DNA of 64,000 nucleotides from CAIQQQ01 sp040399685 (lineage in GTDB: Bacteria > Pseudomonadota > Alphaproteobacteria > Acetobacterales > Acetobacteraceae): contig JBBART010000007.1 in the NCBI GenBank assembly GCA_040399685.1, positions 62,001 to 126,000 on the forward strand, read 5' to 3'. The notes beneath the pieces were generated by a model. That model was not told where the DNA came from, did not search any database, and worked only from the letters and a program-made list of their open reading frames with translations. The number at the start of each line of letters is the position of its first letter. The stretch's first letter is position 1. Shown in pieces: positions 51,077 through 62,980 of this stretch. A program made the position numbers and the translations under genes.

Positions 51077-51952
51077 CTATTTATACGCCTTCGCCAAAGC
51101 CTGCGTGCCTTCCAGCGCCAGTCCCGCATCCACCAGCGCTGTGTATTGCGCCAGGGCAGTCTCGAGGCCCTTCAGATCCAGCCCGCACGCCTGGCTTTCG
51201 TCGCGTGCAATGGTCATGTCCTTCACGAAATGCTGGATCATGAAACCGGGGGCAAAATCGCCCTTGAGCATCAGCGGCCCCAACCCGCTGAGCAGGAAGC
51301 TGCCCGCGGCTCCGGTGGCGATGGATTGCAGCACCTTCGACGGATCGAGGCCCATGGCGGCGGCATAGGCGAGGCCCTCGGCCACGCCAAGCATGTTTCC
51401 GGCAATCACGATCTGGTTGCTCATCTTGGTATGCTGACCCGCTCCCGGCCCGCCCTGGCGCACAATGTTGGTGCCCAACGCCCGCAGAACCGGCAAGACA
51501 GCCTCAAACACCGCTTCATCGCCACCAACCATGATCGACAATTTCGCCCCCTGCGCACCCGCGGCGCCGCCAGAGACGGGCGCGTCCAGCGCCGTCAGCC
51601 CTCGTTCGGCGGCTTTGGCCGCGATGCGCACGGCCAGCGAGGGGGTGGAGGTTGTCATGTCGATCAGCACAGAACCTGGCCGCACACGGTCCAGCAGGCC
51701 GCCTTTGCCGAGATACAGCGCCTCCACATCGCTCGGCAGACCCACCATGGTGATGATGATGTCAGCCTGCGCTGCCGCCTCGGCGGGATCGTCATGCCAG
51801 ATGCCGCCGGCGTCGATCAGGCCAGCACATTTCGCCTTGGTGCGCGAATGCAGATGCACGGGGTGGCCGGCAGCCAGCAGATGGCCGGCCATCGGGCCAC
51901 CCATGATTCCCAGGCCAATAAAGGCCACTGTCGGCAACGTTGCGTTTGTCAT
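51077..51952 (-). CDS. beta-hydroxyacid dehydrogenase (GarR/3-hydroxyisobutyrate dehydrogenase family)
   Basis: A 291-residue NAD(P)-dependent enzyme. Cofactor motif AFIGLGIMGGPMAGHLLAAGHPVHLHSRT, substrate motif DAPVSGGAAGAQGAKLSIMVGG, and catalytic Lys in GAGQHTKMSNQIVIAGNML. Possible substrates are tartronate semialdehyde or 3-hydroxyisobutyrate; sequence does not decide. The Arg after beta-2 (HSRTKAKC) favours NADPH. It overlaps the molybdenum hydroxylase gene by four bases, so both act in one pathway. Confidence 0.9.
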   Translation of the reverse strand: MTNATLPTVAFIGLGIMGGPMAGHLLAAGHPVHLHSRTKAKCAGLIDAGGIWHDDPAEAAAQADIIITMVGLPSDVEALYLGKGGLLDRVRPGSVLIDMTTSTPSLAVRIAAKAAERGLTALDAPVSGGAAGAQGAKLSIMVGGDEAVFEAVLPVLRALGTNIVRQGGPGAGQHTKMSNQIVIAGNMLGVAEGLAYAAAMGLDPSKVLQSIATGAAGSFLLSGLGPLMLKGDFAPGFMIQHFVKDMTIARDESQACGLDLKGLETALAQYTALVDAGLALEGTQALAKAYK

Positions 51953-54284
51953 TGTGCGTCCTTGATCAATGCATAAATAGCCATGGGCGTCATTGGCTGG
52001 CGTTCCACCCGCACGCCCAGCGGCGCGAGAGCATTACCGACCGCCAACGTGACGGCGCCAAGCGCGCCCATCACGCCGCCTTCGGACATACCCTTGCTGC
52101 CCGTGGGCGTGCGCAGGCTGGGGGTGTGGCAGGCGACGATCTCGATGGACGGCAGGTCGGCAGCGGTGGACATGGCGTAGTCCATGAAACTGCCCGTCAG
52201 ATTGTGGCCGTCCTCGTCGAACACCACCTGCTCGCGCAGCGCGCCGCCCAGGCCCAGCGCCACCGCGCCGTGCTGCTGGCCTTCGACGATCATCGGATTG
52301 AGAACCGTGCCACAATCCTCAGCCACCAGATAGCGCACCGGCGTGACGACACCCGTCTCGGTGTCCACCAGCACCTCGCACAGATGGGCGGCGTTGGAAT
52401 ACGTCATCGGTGGCGGATCATACGCACGATGCGCCTCCAACCCCGGCTCCATGCCGGGCGGCAGGCGCAGTGGGTCGAGATAGGCGATGCGGGCGATGTC
52501 GATGAGGCCCAGCCCGGCATCCTGCCAGTCATCCGCCAGACAGCGTTCCACCCGGCCATCGCGCAGCCGCAAATCATCGCCGGAATTCAGCCCCAGCAGA
52601 CCGGCCGCGATGGCGCATATCTTGCGCTGCAATGTCTGTCCGGCCAGGAACAACGCCGAACCACCAGCCGTGCCGCCGCGTGCGCCACGACTGCCCATGC
52701 CGTAGGGGGCGATGTCGGTGTTGCCCATCCGCATGCGCACCGCCTCGGCATTCACGCCCAACCCGCCGGCCACCGCCTGGGCAAGGGCCGTCTCATACCC
52801 CTGCCCCGAGCCCATGAGACCCACGGACGCATCCACCGAACCAGACGGCGCCACCTTCACCCAGGCCGCCTCATGGCCCGAGCCGGCAATTCCGGCGGCC
52901 TTATAGAAAGCCGAGCCATAGGTGGTTGATTCCACCACCGAGCAGATGCCCAGGCCACGATAGACGCCCTTCGCACGATCCGCCGTCTGACGGACGCGGA
53001 AGGCCTCCACGTCGAACGCCGACAACGCCGCTTCCAACGTCTCGCGCGGGGTCACGTCGTGCAGCACTTCGCCGGTGGGCATGGCGAAGGGCAGATCGGC
53101 CTGTGTGAGCATGTTGCGCCGGCGCACCGCAATCGGGTCCAGCGCCAGCGCCCGTGCGATGGCGTCGATCGTGCCGTCCATCACCCAACTGGTGATCGCC
53201 ATCGGGGCGCGCATGGGGCCAGCACCGCATTTGTTGGTCAGCACCACCTGCACATCGAACGCGTAGTCGTTGATGCGATACGGTCCGGTCAGGATCATCG
53301 CCACCACGCGGGCCACATAGTTGGCTGGATAGAAACAATAGGCCCCGAAATCCTCGACGATGCGCAGATCCAGCGCGGTGATCCGCCCATCCGCATCCAC
53401 CGCCGCCCGGGTGATGACATCCTGTTCGCGGGCATGGGCAGCCCCCAGCAGGTTTTCGCCGCGCTCCTCGCGCCAGCGCACCGGCCGCTTCAAGGCGCGG
53501 GCCAGGGCGGCCACCGCCAACTCCTCCCGATACAGCGCGATCTTTTGCCCGAAGGCGCCGCCAATATCCGGGCAGATCACCGTCACCTGGGATTCCGCCA
53601 GCCCCATCCTGGCCGCCAGCGCCGTGCGATACGGGTGCGGCGCCTGGTTGCCGACATGCATCGTCAGGTGTTGCTGCCCCTCATCCCACACGGCGCAGCA
53701 TCCGCGCGGTTCCATCGGCACATGGGTCTGGCGATGCTGGCCGAAGCGGGCCTCCACCACACGAAACGCCTCGGCAAAACAACGATCCGGGTCTCCGGCC
53801 GAAAAGGATTGGTGCGAGACGAGGTTGGACTCCAGATCGTCATCGACCAGCACGGCATCTTTCGCCAACGCAGCCCCGGAGTTGATCACCACCGGCAGGG
53901 TTTCGTAGTCCACCATCACCAGTTCGGCCGCGTCCTCCGCCGCCATCCGGCTATGCGCCACGACGCAGGCCACCAGATCGCCATCGAAGCGCACCTTGCT
54001 GGTCGGCATCGTCTCGATCGTGACAGGCAACAGCCCCTCGATCGGCGGCGCAACACGCAGAGGCTGCGTCCAGCGCGCCAGATCAGCACCTGTGACAATC
54101 CGCTCCACGCCGGCAACACCCATGGCCGCATCAGTATCAATGCCGATGATGCGTGCATGCGCGTGCGGCGAGCGGACGAACTTGGCGAACAGCGCGCCGG
54201 GAAACACCATGTCGTCGAGGTAACGCGCCTGCCCGGCCAGAAACCGTCCATCCTCACGCCGCCGCAGCGGCAAGCCGATGGGAT

Positions 54285-54288
<4 letters not shown>
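51949..54288 (-). CDS. molybdopterin-binding large subunit of a xanthine dehydrogenase-family hydroxylase
   Basis: A 779-residue protein of the CoxL/XdhB type. The aldehyde oxidase a/b hammerhead domain (about 15-125) is followed by the MoCo domain: VICPDIGGAFGQKIALYREEL, GAGPMRAPMAITSWVMD, VGLMGSGQGYETALAQAVA, and SKGMSEGGVMGALGAV holding the catalytic Glu. No [2Fe-2S] or FAD subunit gene lies beside it, though this large subunit normally needs both for electron transfer. It overlaps ATPase and dehydrogenase genes by four bases each. Confidence 0.92.
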
Positions 54289-55385
<1,097 letters not shown>

Positions 55386-55393
55386 ATGCTGGT

Positions 55394-56329
55394 TCAGCCT
55401 TTCACGGCGCCGGCGGTGAGGCCGGAAACAATATATCGCTCGAAGATCACCGCCAGCAGCACCGGCGGCACCACCGCCAGCACGCCGGCGGCATTGAGGA
55501 AGGAGAAGCTGACCGTGAAGTCAGACGTGATGCCGGCCACAATGATCGGCAGCGTCTGCGAGGCCGCCGTTTGCGTGAACATCAGCGCCAGCAGGAACTC
55601 GTTCCAACTCGCCAGGAACGCGAACAACCCCACCGCCACCAGCGCCGGCCGGGCCAGCGGCAGAAACACGCGCAGCAAAACCTGTAGACGGGAACAGCCA
55701 TCAACGCGGGCGGCACGGTCCAGGTCATCCGGCATCTGCTCGAAGAAACTGGCCAGCACGAACACCGAAAACGGCACTGTGACAGCAAGATAGGTGATGA
55801 TCAGCGAACCCAGGCTGTCCAACATCCCCAGTTTGCGCACCACGAGAAAGAACGGCACCACCAACGCAATGTCCGGGATCACCCGCGTGGCGAGAATGAC
55901 ATACAATGCCATGTTGCGGCCCCGAAAGCGGATCTTGGCGATGGCATAGGCCGCCGGCACCCCCACCAGCAGGTTCAGCACCACCACCGCGATGGAGACG
56001 ATAAAGCTGTTGCCCATGGCCGGCAGCAGATTGCCGGCAACCGAGGGAATAAAGCCGCCGCTGGTGGGGTCCACACCCGTTGGTGTTGGTTGCGCATAGC
56101 CAAGCCCGGTGAGGAAGATGGCTTTGAAATTTTGCAAGGTTGGCTCGTCAGGAATCCAGTGCGGCGGGATTGAGACAATCTCCCGCTCAGTCTGCACCGA
56201 GGACGACACCAGCCAGAACACCGGCGCCAGCACATAGGCCAGCAACACCACCGATGCCACCGCCAGCACTGCCCCACGCAGCAGGCGCGGCCACAGCAGC
56301 GGACGCACCATGATCACATCGCGGCTCAT
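55394..56329 (-). CDS. MalG-type ABC permease
   Basis: A 311-residue inner-membrane permease with six helices. The EAA loop is DDLDRAARVDGCSRLQVLLRVFLPLARPA and EFLLALMFTQTAASQTLPI follows. An enlarged periplasmic loop (residues 60-90) follows helix one. It overlaps the partner permease by four bases and lies 8 bp before the ATPase gene. Confidence 0.92.
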   Translation of the reverse strand: MSRDVIMVRPLLWPRLLRGAVLAVASVVLLAYVLAPVFWLVSSSVQTEREIVSIPPHWIPDEPTLQNFKAIFLTGLGYAQPTPTGVDPTSGGFIPSVAGNLLPAMGNSFIVSIAVVVLNLLVGVPAAYAIAKIRFRGRNMALYVILATRVIPDIALVVPFFLVVRKLGMLDSLGSLIITYLAVTVPFSVFVLASFFEQMPDDLDRAARVDGCSRLQVLLRVFLPLARPALVAVGLFAFLASWNEFLLALMFTQTAASQTLPIIVAGITSDFTVSFSFLNAAGVLAVVPPVLLAVIFERYIVSGLTAGAVKG

Positions 56330-57231
56330 AGTTTCTGCGCCAGGCTGCGGATCAACCCATACGACATCAGCAACGTTGCAATTGCCAGAATGTAGGACAT
56401 CGCGGCCCCCGTGCCGAAGGACAGGTTACGGAACGTCTCGACATAGATCCGCCACGCCACCACATCGCTCGCCCCACCCGGCCCGCCTTCGGTGAGCAGG
56501 AAGAACAGATCGAAATGCCGCACGGCCATCATCGCCTCATACAATGCCACCAGCAGGAAACCAGGCCGCATGGCGGGCAGCGTGACGTGGCAGAAACGCT
56601 TGAACGCCGTGGCGCCATCGACGCGCGCCGCGCTGTAAAGATCGGCCGGGATTGCTTTCAACGTGACCAGCAAAAGAATCGCCGCCAGCGGCACCTCTTT
56701 CCAGATGAACGCGTTGGCGATCAGCGGCAGCGTCTTGGCGGAATCCCCCAGCCAGATGGTAGCCGAACTGATGAAGCCCACCTGCATCAACAGCCCATTC
56801 AACGCGCCGTAATTGGAATCATAGATCCACTTCCACATCAGCCCGTTCGCCACCGACGGGATGGCCCACGGAATGAGCAGGCAGGCGCTGAGAATACGCC
56901 GCCCGGGAAAGTCCTGGTCCAGCAACACGGCAATCAACGTCGCCAGCACCAGCACCGCCACCACGGTGATGGCCGAGAAATACGCGGTGCGGCCGACCGA
57001 GTCCCAAAATTGCGGATTGGCCAGCACATGCGCGTAATTGTCGAGCCCCACGAACGGCACCCGATTGGGCCGGCGCAGATTGAGGCCGTAGAAGCTGATC
57101 CACAACGAATACAGGATTGGAAACGCCGTCACAGCCATCAGCACCACGGCGAGGGCGGCGAGAAGCCCCGCCGCCGCCCGCTCGTCATACGTCACGCCCC
57201 GCAATCTGGCCTCGCCACTGTGGGGCGCCAT
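56326..57231 (-). CDS. MalF-type ABC permease
   Basis: A 301-residue inner-membrane permease with six helices (first: LLAALAVVLMAVTAFPILYSLWISF). FVGLDNYAHVLANPQFWDSVGRT is the typical periplasmic segment, and the EAA loop is DLYSAARVDGATAFKRFCHVTLPAMRPG. It begins 4 bp after the binding-protein gene. Confidence 0.93.
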   Translation of the reverse strand: MAPHSGEARLRGVTYDERAAAGLLAALAVVLMAVTAFPILYSLWISFYGLNLRRPNRVPFVGLDNYAHVLANPQFWDSVGRTAYFSAITVVAVLVLATLIAVLLDQDFPGRRILSACLLIPWAIPSVANGLMWKWIYDSNYGALNGLLMQVGFISSATIWLGDSAKTLPLIANAFIWKEVPLAAILLLVTLKAIPADLYSAARVDGATAFKRFCHVTLPAMRPGFLLVALYEAMMAVRHFDLFFLLTEGGPGGASDVVAWRIYVETFRNLSFGTGAAMSYILAIATLLMSYGLIRSLAQKL

Positions 57232-57235
57232 GCGA

Positions 57236-58546
57236 TCAGCCCGCTTTCTTGAGTTCGGTCCATTTCGCCGCCGACGCCTTCAGCGCCTGCGCCGGCGTGG
57301 CCTTGCCGAGCACCGCCTGCTGCCAGGCAGTTCCGTTGGTGTCGTTCCACTCACCGAACCACGGCGCGATGGTGTCTTTCTTGCGGGCGAGATCCTGCTG
57401 CTGCGCCATCAGATCGGCGTCACCATAGGCGTTCAGGTCACGCCGCACATCGGCATCGCCGTAGAGCGACTTGATGCCGAAGCCGAGCGCCAGATCCTTC
57501 AGCAATGTCTTCTGGAAGCGATATTCGCCCTCGGCCTTGCCGCCGAACCATTCCATCAGCTTGGCGATGTTGTCGGCCCGATCCGGCGTGGCCAGCGCAC
57601 GCGGCGTCACGCCATAGAACCGCATCCAACCCACCGTGGCGTGCGTGCCATTGGCGCCCATCGGCATCAAGGCCTGCTTGAACTTGCCGGCCACCTGGCT
57701 CTGCTGCGGATCGTTCAGCACGCGCAGCCGGTATTTGGGCAACAGCACGAAGGCCGCACGCCCGGCCGAGGCAGTTTTGAGCACTTCCAACTCGCCCGTC
57801 TGCACGCAACCGGGCGACAGAATCTTGTCCTTCTGCACGGCATCCACCAGCCATTGCAGCGCCGCCTCCGCCTTGGCGTCCTGCATCACCGGCTTGCCGG
57901 CATCATCGACCATCCGCCCACCATGGGAGAACACCAGCGCCGAGATGAACTCGATCATCCAGCTTTCCTGCGCCATGCCGATCACCACCGGATATTCCAG
58001 CAGGCCCTTGGCCTTGATGGCGGCGGCTTGCTCGGTCACTTCTGCCCAGGTGGTGGGCGGCTTGGTGAAGCCGGCCTTCTCCAGGATCTCAGCGTTGTAC
58101 AGGAAGCCCATATAGTCGGTGTAGTAGGTCAGGCCGTATTGCTTGCCCTCGAACATCATCGACTGGTTGCAGAAATCCGACGTCTCGGCGTTATACGCTG
58201 TCAGTTGCTTGAACCGATCGATCGGCGCGATCCACCCGGCCTGCGCGAATTCCGGCAGCCATGCGTCCGACACCCACAGCATGTCCACCGGAGCCCCCCC
58301 GGTGAACTTGGTGATCATCGTCTCACGATACTGGGCATAGGGCGCGTTGGTGTAAGCGGTGGCGACGCCGGTTTTTTTCTCAAAGCTGGCAAGATGGGCC
58401 TTCACCTGGTCCACCGCAGCCGACCATGTGGCGAACCCCAGCGGCTCGGCTGCACGGGCGCGACCGATGAAGGGCAGGCCCAGGGCCGCTGACGCAGCGC
58501 CCAGTTGAAGCACGGACCGACGCGACGGCGATCGAACTGTTGGCAT
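57236..58546 (-). CDS. family 1 extracellular solute-binding protein (sugar type)
   Basis: A 436-residue exported binding protein. The signal region SRRSVLQLGAASAALGLPFIGRARA carries twin Arg and suggests Tat export. The fold is indicated by FATWSAAVDQVKAHLASFEKKTG, APVDMLWVSDAWLPEFAQAG and GFLYNAEILEKAGFTKPPTTWAEV. Start at 58546 is chosen for GCAGGAGTGCAAG. The first ABC gene after the TetR regulator, 63 bp away. Confidence 0.9.
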   Translation of the reverse strand: MPTVRSPSRRSVLQLGAASAALGLPFIGRARAAEPLGFATWSAAVDQVKAHLASFEKKTGVATAYTNAPYAQYRETMITKFTGGAPVDMLWVSDAWLPEFAQAGWIAPIDRFKQLTAYNAETSDFCNQSMMFEGKQYGLTYYTDYMGFLYNAEILEKAGFTKPPTTWAEVTEQAAAIKAKGLLEYPVVIGMAQESWMIEFISALVFSHGGRMVDDAGKPVMQDAKAEAALQWLVDAVQKDKILSPGCVQTGELEVLKTASAGRAAFVLLPKYRLRVLNDPQQSQVAGKFKQALMPMGANGTHATVGWMRFYGVTPRALATPDRADNIAKLMEWFGGKAEGEYRFQKTLLKDLALGFGIKSLYGDADVRRDLNAYGDADLMAQQQDLARKKDTIAPWFGEWNDTNGTAWQQAVLGKATPAQALKASAAKWTELKKAG

Positions 58547-58609
58547 CTTGCACTCCTGCGGCCGAATGAACGGGAAATTACATCTCAGAAACCGTAACAC
58601 CGACTATTC

Positions 58610-59341
58610 TTAATCGTAAACCGACGATTTAGCGGCAGCAGGCAATTTGGGCCGCAGGCGCACCTCCTGCGCCCGCGCCACAGCGGCGGCGGCCGGAAGG
58701 CCGCTCAGGAACGAAGCCGTCTGGATCGCCAGAATATCCGCCAACGGCACAGACCGGCTGGCGCCATAGATGTGCTGGCGAATGGCAAGATGCGACACGG
58801 CGCCATGCAGAACCCAACCCAATTCGTGCAACAAGGCCGGATCATGCGGCAATGCTACATCACCGGCATAGGCCGCTTCGCGGACCAGAACCTCCACCAA
58901 TTGCTTGATGATACCGTCGATATAAGCCGGCGCCATGTTGCCGCCATCAAGGCCGCCGAACAGGAACAAGCGAATCCACCGGCGCGACAACACCGCCTGA
59001 TAATAATCTTCGTAAAATGCGCCGATGCGCTGTTCAATGCTGCGCGATCGATCCGCCAGACCCACCAGCCACACCGCCTTGAACGGCGCCAGGATGGCCT
59101 GTTCGTAAACCTCGCCCAACAAGGCCGCCTTGGAGGGAAAATACCGGTAGAGCAAACGTTGCGCCACACCACAGGCCTCGGCCAGGGCGCGGGTAGGAGC
59201 GGACATGCCATAATCTGCGAAGAAAACCGTCGCCCGTTCCAGCAATATCTGCCGCCGCACGGCCGGCGCCATGCGACGCGTCTTGCCCGTCAATATCTCG
59301 ATCGATGGTGCGGGCTCGGGCGCGATATCGAATTTTTGCAT
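58610..59341 (-). CDS. TetR-family transcriptional regulator
   Basis: A 243-residue regulator. The N-terminal HTH lies at about residues 30-78 (ILLERATVFFADYGMSAPTRALAEACGVAQRLLYRYFPSKAALLGEVY). A helical ligand domain follows. It precedes the sugar-type ABC operon on the same strand and probably controls it. The start is uncertain: Met at 59341 is used, Met at 59380 is possible; neither has a strong ribosome site. Confidence 0.85.
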   Translation of the reverse strand: MQKFDIAPEPAPSIEILTGKTRRMAPAVRRQILLERATVFFADYGMSAPTRALAEACGVAQRLLYRYFPSKAALLGEVYEQAILAPFKAVWLVGLADRSRSIEQRIGAFYEDYYQAVLSRRWIRLFLFGGLDGGNMAPAYIDGIIKQLVEVLVREAAYAGDVALPHDPALLHELGWVLHGAVSHLAIRQHIYGASRSVPLADILAIQTASFLSGLPAAAAVARAQEVRLRPKLPAAAKSSVYD

Positions 59342-59597
59342 GGGATGAACATTCCACAAATCGTCACCTGAAGACAACATGCGGCAGCCCGGACACACAT
59401 GCCGCCGCAGGACAAACACAGACGACCCAGATCGGCTGGATCGGCTGGAGAGTTGGGCCGCTCGGACAAGCTCTCGGCTGGCTCTGATAACGCCGCCCAG
59501 GACGGGCGGTTGTGACCGTGCAGGTTCGCCATCGACGGGAGGATCCCCCGATCAACCGAAACCCACTGAACACGTGAACAGAATTCCATCGCCTGAA

Positions 59598-61076
59598 TCA
59601 TGTGCCGGTTTGAATCAGGGGGCCATGCCGGTCAATCAGTGTCGCGCTCGCCCGGTTCAGCCCAATGAGTTCGACACGCGTTCCATGCCGACGCATTTTC
59701 GTCACCACCCCTTCAAGGGCGGCAGCTGAAGTCACGTCCCAAAAATGGGCGCTGCCGAGGTCGATGCACACATTCGCAGCACTGTCGCGCATGTCGAAGC
59801 TATCGGTGAACATGTCGGCGCTCGCGAAAAACACCTGCCCGCTCACGACATATGTGCGGGTATCATTGGCCTCGTCATAGAGGCTTGTGACCGCCATCAG
59901 ATGCATGACTTTGAAGGCAAAGAAGACGCCGCTGAGCAACACGCCGACGACGACACCGACAGCAAGGTCGCTGGTCGCCACTGTGACCACGACGGTGGCC
60001 ACCATGACGAGGCTGGAAACCTTCGGATGACGTACCAGGTCGCGAAACGAGCTCCAGGAAAAGGTGCTGATCGAGACCATGATCATAATGGCAACGAGGG
60101 CAGCCACTGGCACACGGGCAACCCAAGGCCGCAAAAGCACGATGAGGATGAGCAGGAACACCCCGGCCACCAGCGTTGAAAGCCTACCACGCCCCCCGTA
60201 GCGAACATTGCCGACCGTCTGGCCAATCATCCCGCACCCAGCGATTCCACCGAACAGTCCTGCGGCGATGTTGGCCAGACCGAGCCCCGCGCATTCTCGC
60301 GCCTTGGAACTGGTGGTGTCGGTCAAATCATCCACAACCGTCGCGGTCATCATCGATTCCAGCAGGCCCACAACCGCCATGGCCAAGGCATAAGGGGCAA
60401 CGATGCGCAGCGTCTCCCAATTCAAGGGCACATGCGGCAGCACCAGGCTGGGCAGAGAGGATGGAAGCTGCCCCAGATCCGCCACTATGTGCAACGGCAT
60501 TGGCGCCAGAAAGCTGATGCCTGTCAGCACCACAATGCAGATGAGGGGCGACGGAACGGCCGTCGTCAGCCGCGGCAGAAGATAGATGATGGCCAACCCT
60601 AGCCCGATCATGGCGTAGGTGTGCCAACTCACCCCAAGCATCTGCGGCACCTGGGCCGAGAAGATAAGGATGGCCAGGGCGTTGACGAAGCCAGTACGGA
60701 CCGAGCGGGAGACGAACCGCATCAGCATATCGAGCCGCAGAAGGCCAAAGGCAATCTGGAAAGCTCCCGCCAGGAGGGTGGCGGCGAGCAGGTAGTCCAA
60801 ACCATGCGCCCGAACGAGGACCGCAGCCACGAGCGCCACCGAGCCCGCAGCACCGGAAATCATGGCCGGACGGCCGCCGGCAAAGGAAATGACGATGCCA
60901 ATGACAAAGGAGGCAAAGAGACCGACCTCCGGGTCGACACCCGCCACGAACGAAAAGGCGATCACCTCAGGGATCAGGGCAAATGTGCCGACCATTCCGG
61001 CCAGCACCTCGCGTCGAAGATCGCCAAGGTTTGTGAACCACTCGGAGCGGTAGCGCGACAAGGATTGCATGTTCAT
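59598..61076 (-). CDS. SulP-family anion transporter with STAS domain
   Basis: A 492-residue inner-membrane transporter. About 11-13 helices cover residues 25-380 (LAGMVGTFALIPEVIAFSFVAGVDPEVGLFASF is the SulP signature region), with a cytoplasmic STAS domain at the C-terminus (NVCIDLGSAHFWDVTSAAALEGVV). Family members move sulfate, bicarbonate or dicarboxylates. A GTG at 61100 could add 8 residues. Divergent from a ClC channel gene. Confidence 0.92.
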   Translation of the reverse strand: MNMQSLSRYRSEWFTNLGDLRREVLAGMVGTFALIPEVIAFSFVAGVDPEVGLFASFVIGIVISFAGGRPAMISGAAGSVALVAAVLVRAHGLDYLLAATLLAGAFQIAFGLLRLDMLMRFVSRSVRTGFVNALAILIFSAQVPQMLGVSWHTYAMIGLGLAIIYLLPRLTTAVPSPLICIVVLTGISFLAPMPLHIVADLGQLPSSLPSLVLPHVPLNWETLRIVAPYALAMAVVGLLESMMTATVVDDLTDTTSSKARECAGLGLANIAAGLFGGIAGCGMIGQTVGNVRYGGRGRLSTLVAGVFLLILIVLLRPWVARVPVAALVAIMIMVSISTFSWSSFRDLVRHPKVSSLVMVATVVVTVATSDLAVGVVVGVLLSGVFFAFKVMHLMAVTSLYDEANDTRTYVVSGQVFFASADMFTDSFDMRDSAANVCIDLGSAHFWDVTSAAALEGVVTKMRRHGTRVELIGLNRASATLIDRHGPLIQTGT

Positions 61077-61358
61077 GATGGGTGTCCGCAGCAAGCGCAC
61101 GAGTTCCGCATCGGTTTCAGCGATGCGCGGTGCTCATGTGATATGCGTTGTCCGGCGGATTGGCGGCCAGAAGAGCCACCCGGATTTCCACCGGGTCCAA
61201 GGCGAATGGTCGGAACGTAACCTGCGTCTCGCGGCGGGGCAACATCCATGACACCGCCCCGCCGATGGTGCCACAAGGCTTTTGCTGCGGCCACCGACGT
61301 TGCCAGCCTTCTCTTTTAGCGCGCATGTTGCACCGCAGCACCATCAAGGTAATTGCAT

Positions 61359-62648
61359 ATGCGCCTGACCCTGCGTCCCCGGACCGCTCGCCGCGTCAGG
61401 GCGGTGTCCACGCGTTGGCAAAAGACGATGCTGTTTGTCGTGGGTGGGCTGGTCGTCGGTTTTTGCGCCGTCGGGTTCGCCATGCTGGCGGATGTGGCGC
61501 AGAGCGGATTTCATCAGATCCTGGCGCAGTCGCGGTTCATCAGCCTCGGCCTGACACCAGCAGGCTTCGCCCTGTCCGTGTTCCTGGCGAACCGGTATTT
61601 TCCCAGCAGCGGCGGCAGCGGCATCCCCCAGGCAATTGCGGCTCGTGCTCTCACCGACCAAGCGGCACGCGGGCGTCTGGTTTCACTCCGCGTGGCGGTG
61701 GGAAAGGTGGCGCTGACAGCGTTGGGCCTGCTGTGCGGCGCCTCAATCGGGCGCGAAGGGCCCACGGTTCAAGTGGGCGCTTCGGTTATGTTCGCGCTGG
61801 GCCGCCTTTCGCCGCGCCGGCAGCCCGGGTTGATCCTGGCCGGGGCAGCCGCTGGCGTGGCGGCGGCCTTCAACACGCCCCTGGCCGGCATTGTGTTCGC
61901 GGTGGAGGAAATGAGTCGCTCGTTCGAATCGCGCAACAGTGGCCTGATTTTGGGGACCGTGATCGCTGCCGGCCTCGTGTCCCTCGCAGTGATGGGCAAC
62001 TACAGCTATTTCGGCGCGACAGCCATGGCGCTTCACGGCCTTCGCGACTGGATGGCTGTGCCGCTGTGCGGCGTGATGGGCGGCCTGCTGGGCGGTTTTT
62101 TCAGTCGCGTCGTTGTGTACGTAGCAGACGCGGGCGGCACCCACTGGCAGCGCGTAAAACGGCACAAAGTCGCTTTCGCCGGAGCGTGTGGCCTGGCCGT
62201 AGCCTTATGCGGCCTGGCATCCGGCGACACCATCTACGGCACTGGCTACGCGCAGGTCGACGCCATGCTGCGCGGAGGTGCCGCGCCGCCGTTGAGCTTC
62301 GGCCTGCTCAAGTTGCTGGCGACGGCGTTGAGTACCATCAGCGGCGCCCCGGGCGGAATATTTTCACCGTCATTGGCCGTAGGGGCAGGCATGGGGCAGG
62401 ATCTGGGGTGGATACTCCCGCAGGTGCCTCTTGGTGTGATGGTTTTGTTGGGAATGGTCTCCTATTTTGCTGGCGTTGTGCAGGCGCCTATCACGGCTTT
62501 TGTCATCGTGACGGAAATGACCAATGGTGAGGTTTCCATTGTGCCCTTGATGCTGGCGGCATTGATCGCCTACGGGGTTTCCCGGCTGGTGTGCCACGAA
62601 GGCATCTATCACGCGCTTTCGCATCATTTTATCAAAACGTCGCGCTGA
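61359..62648 (+). CDS. ClC-family chloride channel or chloride/proton antiporter
   Basis: A 429-residue inner-membrane protein. All three anion-filter motifs are present: GSGIPQA, GREGPTVQVGA (external gating Glu) and GAPGGIFSPSLAVGAG. The GREGP glutamate indicates the antiporter/Cl- clade rather than the fluoride type. No CBS domains. Start at 61359 is preferred to the in-frame TTG two codons earlier because AAGGT lies at suitable distance. Confidence 0.92.
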   Translation: MRLTLRPRTARRVRAVSTRWQKTMLFVVGGLVVGFCAVGFAMLADVAQSGFHQILAQSRFISLGLTPAGFALSVFLANRYFPSSGGSGIPQAIAARALTDQAARGRLVSLRVAVGKVALTALGLLCGASIGREGPTVQVGASVMFALGRLSPRRQPGLILAGAAAGVAAAFNTPLAGIVFAVEEMSRSFESRNSGLILGTVIAAGLVSLAVMGNYSYFGATAMALHGLRDWMAVPLCGVMGGLLGGFFSRVVVYVADAGGTHWQRVKRHKVAFAGACGLAVALCGLASGDTIYGTGYAQVDAMLRGGAAPPLSFGLLKLLATALSTISGAPGGIFSPSLAVGAGMGQDLGWILPQVPLGVMVLLGMVSYFAGVVQAPITAFVIVTEMTNGEVSIVPLMLAALIAYGVSRLVCHEGIYHALSHHFIKTSR

Positions 62649-62980
62649 GAGCCCAAGCGACTGCCCGAGCGATCCCAAAGCCGCACTCCATCAAGCTCCG
62701 GCCGACACGATATGCGCAGCGATCCGGGATCAGATCATCACGCGACCGGCTGCGCCGAGCTGTATTTGGACAACGCCAAGCCGTGCGAGACGAGCGATAA
62801 TGTCGGTGAAAACAACGAATGCGAGCCGGAACAAAGCGCCCGACATGAGCGAGATCACGTCTGGTTCACGGCCGCATGAGACCTTGCGAGCGGCTGAAAC
62901 TCTGGAACGTTCTTTCAATCGTAGAGTTGTGAAAGGACTCGCTCCACACCCCACAAGCAAAAATCGCTCGGAGACATCAG
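62649..62980. other. intergenic region with EcfG-type promoter
   Basis: No gene is supported in these 332 bp. Short frames on both strands have no recognisable motif or good start. The only feature I can support is the GGAAC-N17-GTT promoter at 62904-62928 ahead of the peroxiredoxin-like gene. Confidence 0.6.
62904..62928 (+). promoter_or_regulatory. EcfG-type promoter for the peroxiredoxin-like gene
   Basis: GGAAC (62904-62908), 17-nt spacer, GTT (62926-62928); the base before GTT is A rather than C. The start codon is 53 nt downstream. It would place the peroxiredoxin-dehalogenase pair in the general stress regulon. Confidence 0.55.

Noticed and set aside
61101..61358. GGAAC near 61213 as promoter for the ClC gene
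   Set aside because: The sequence 16-18 nt downstream lacks GTT.
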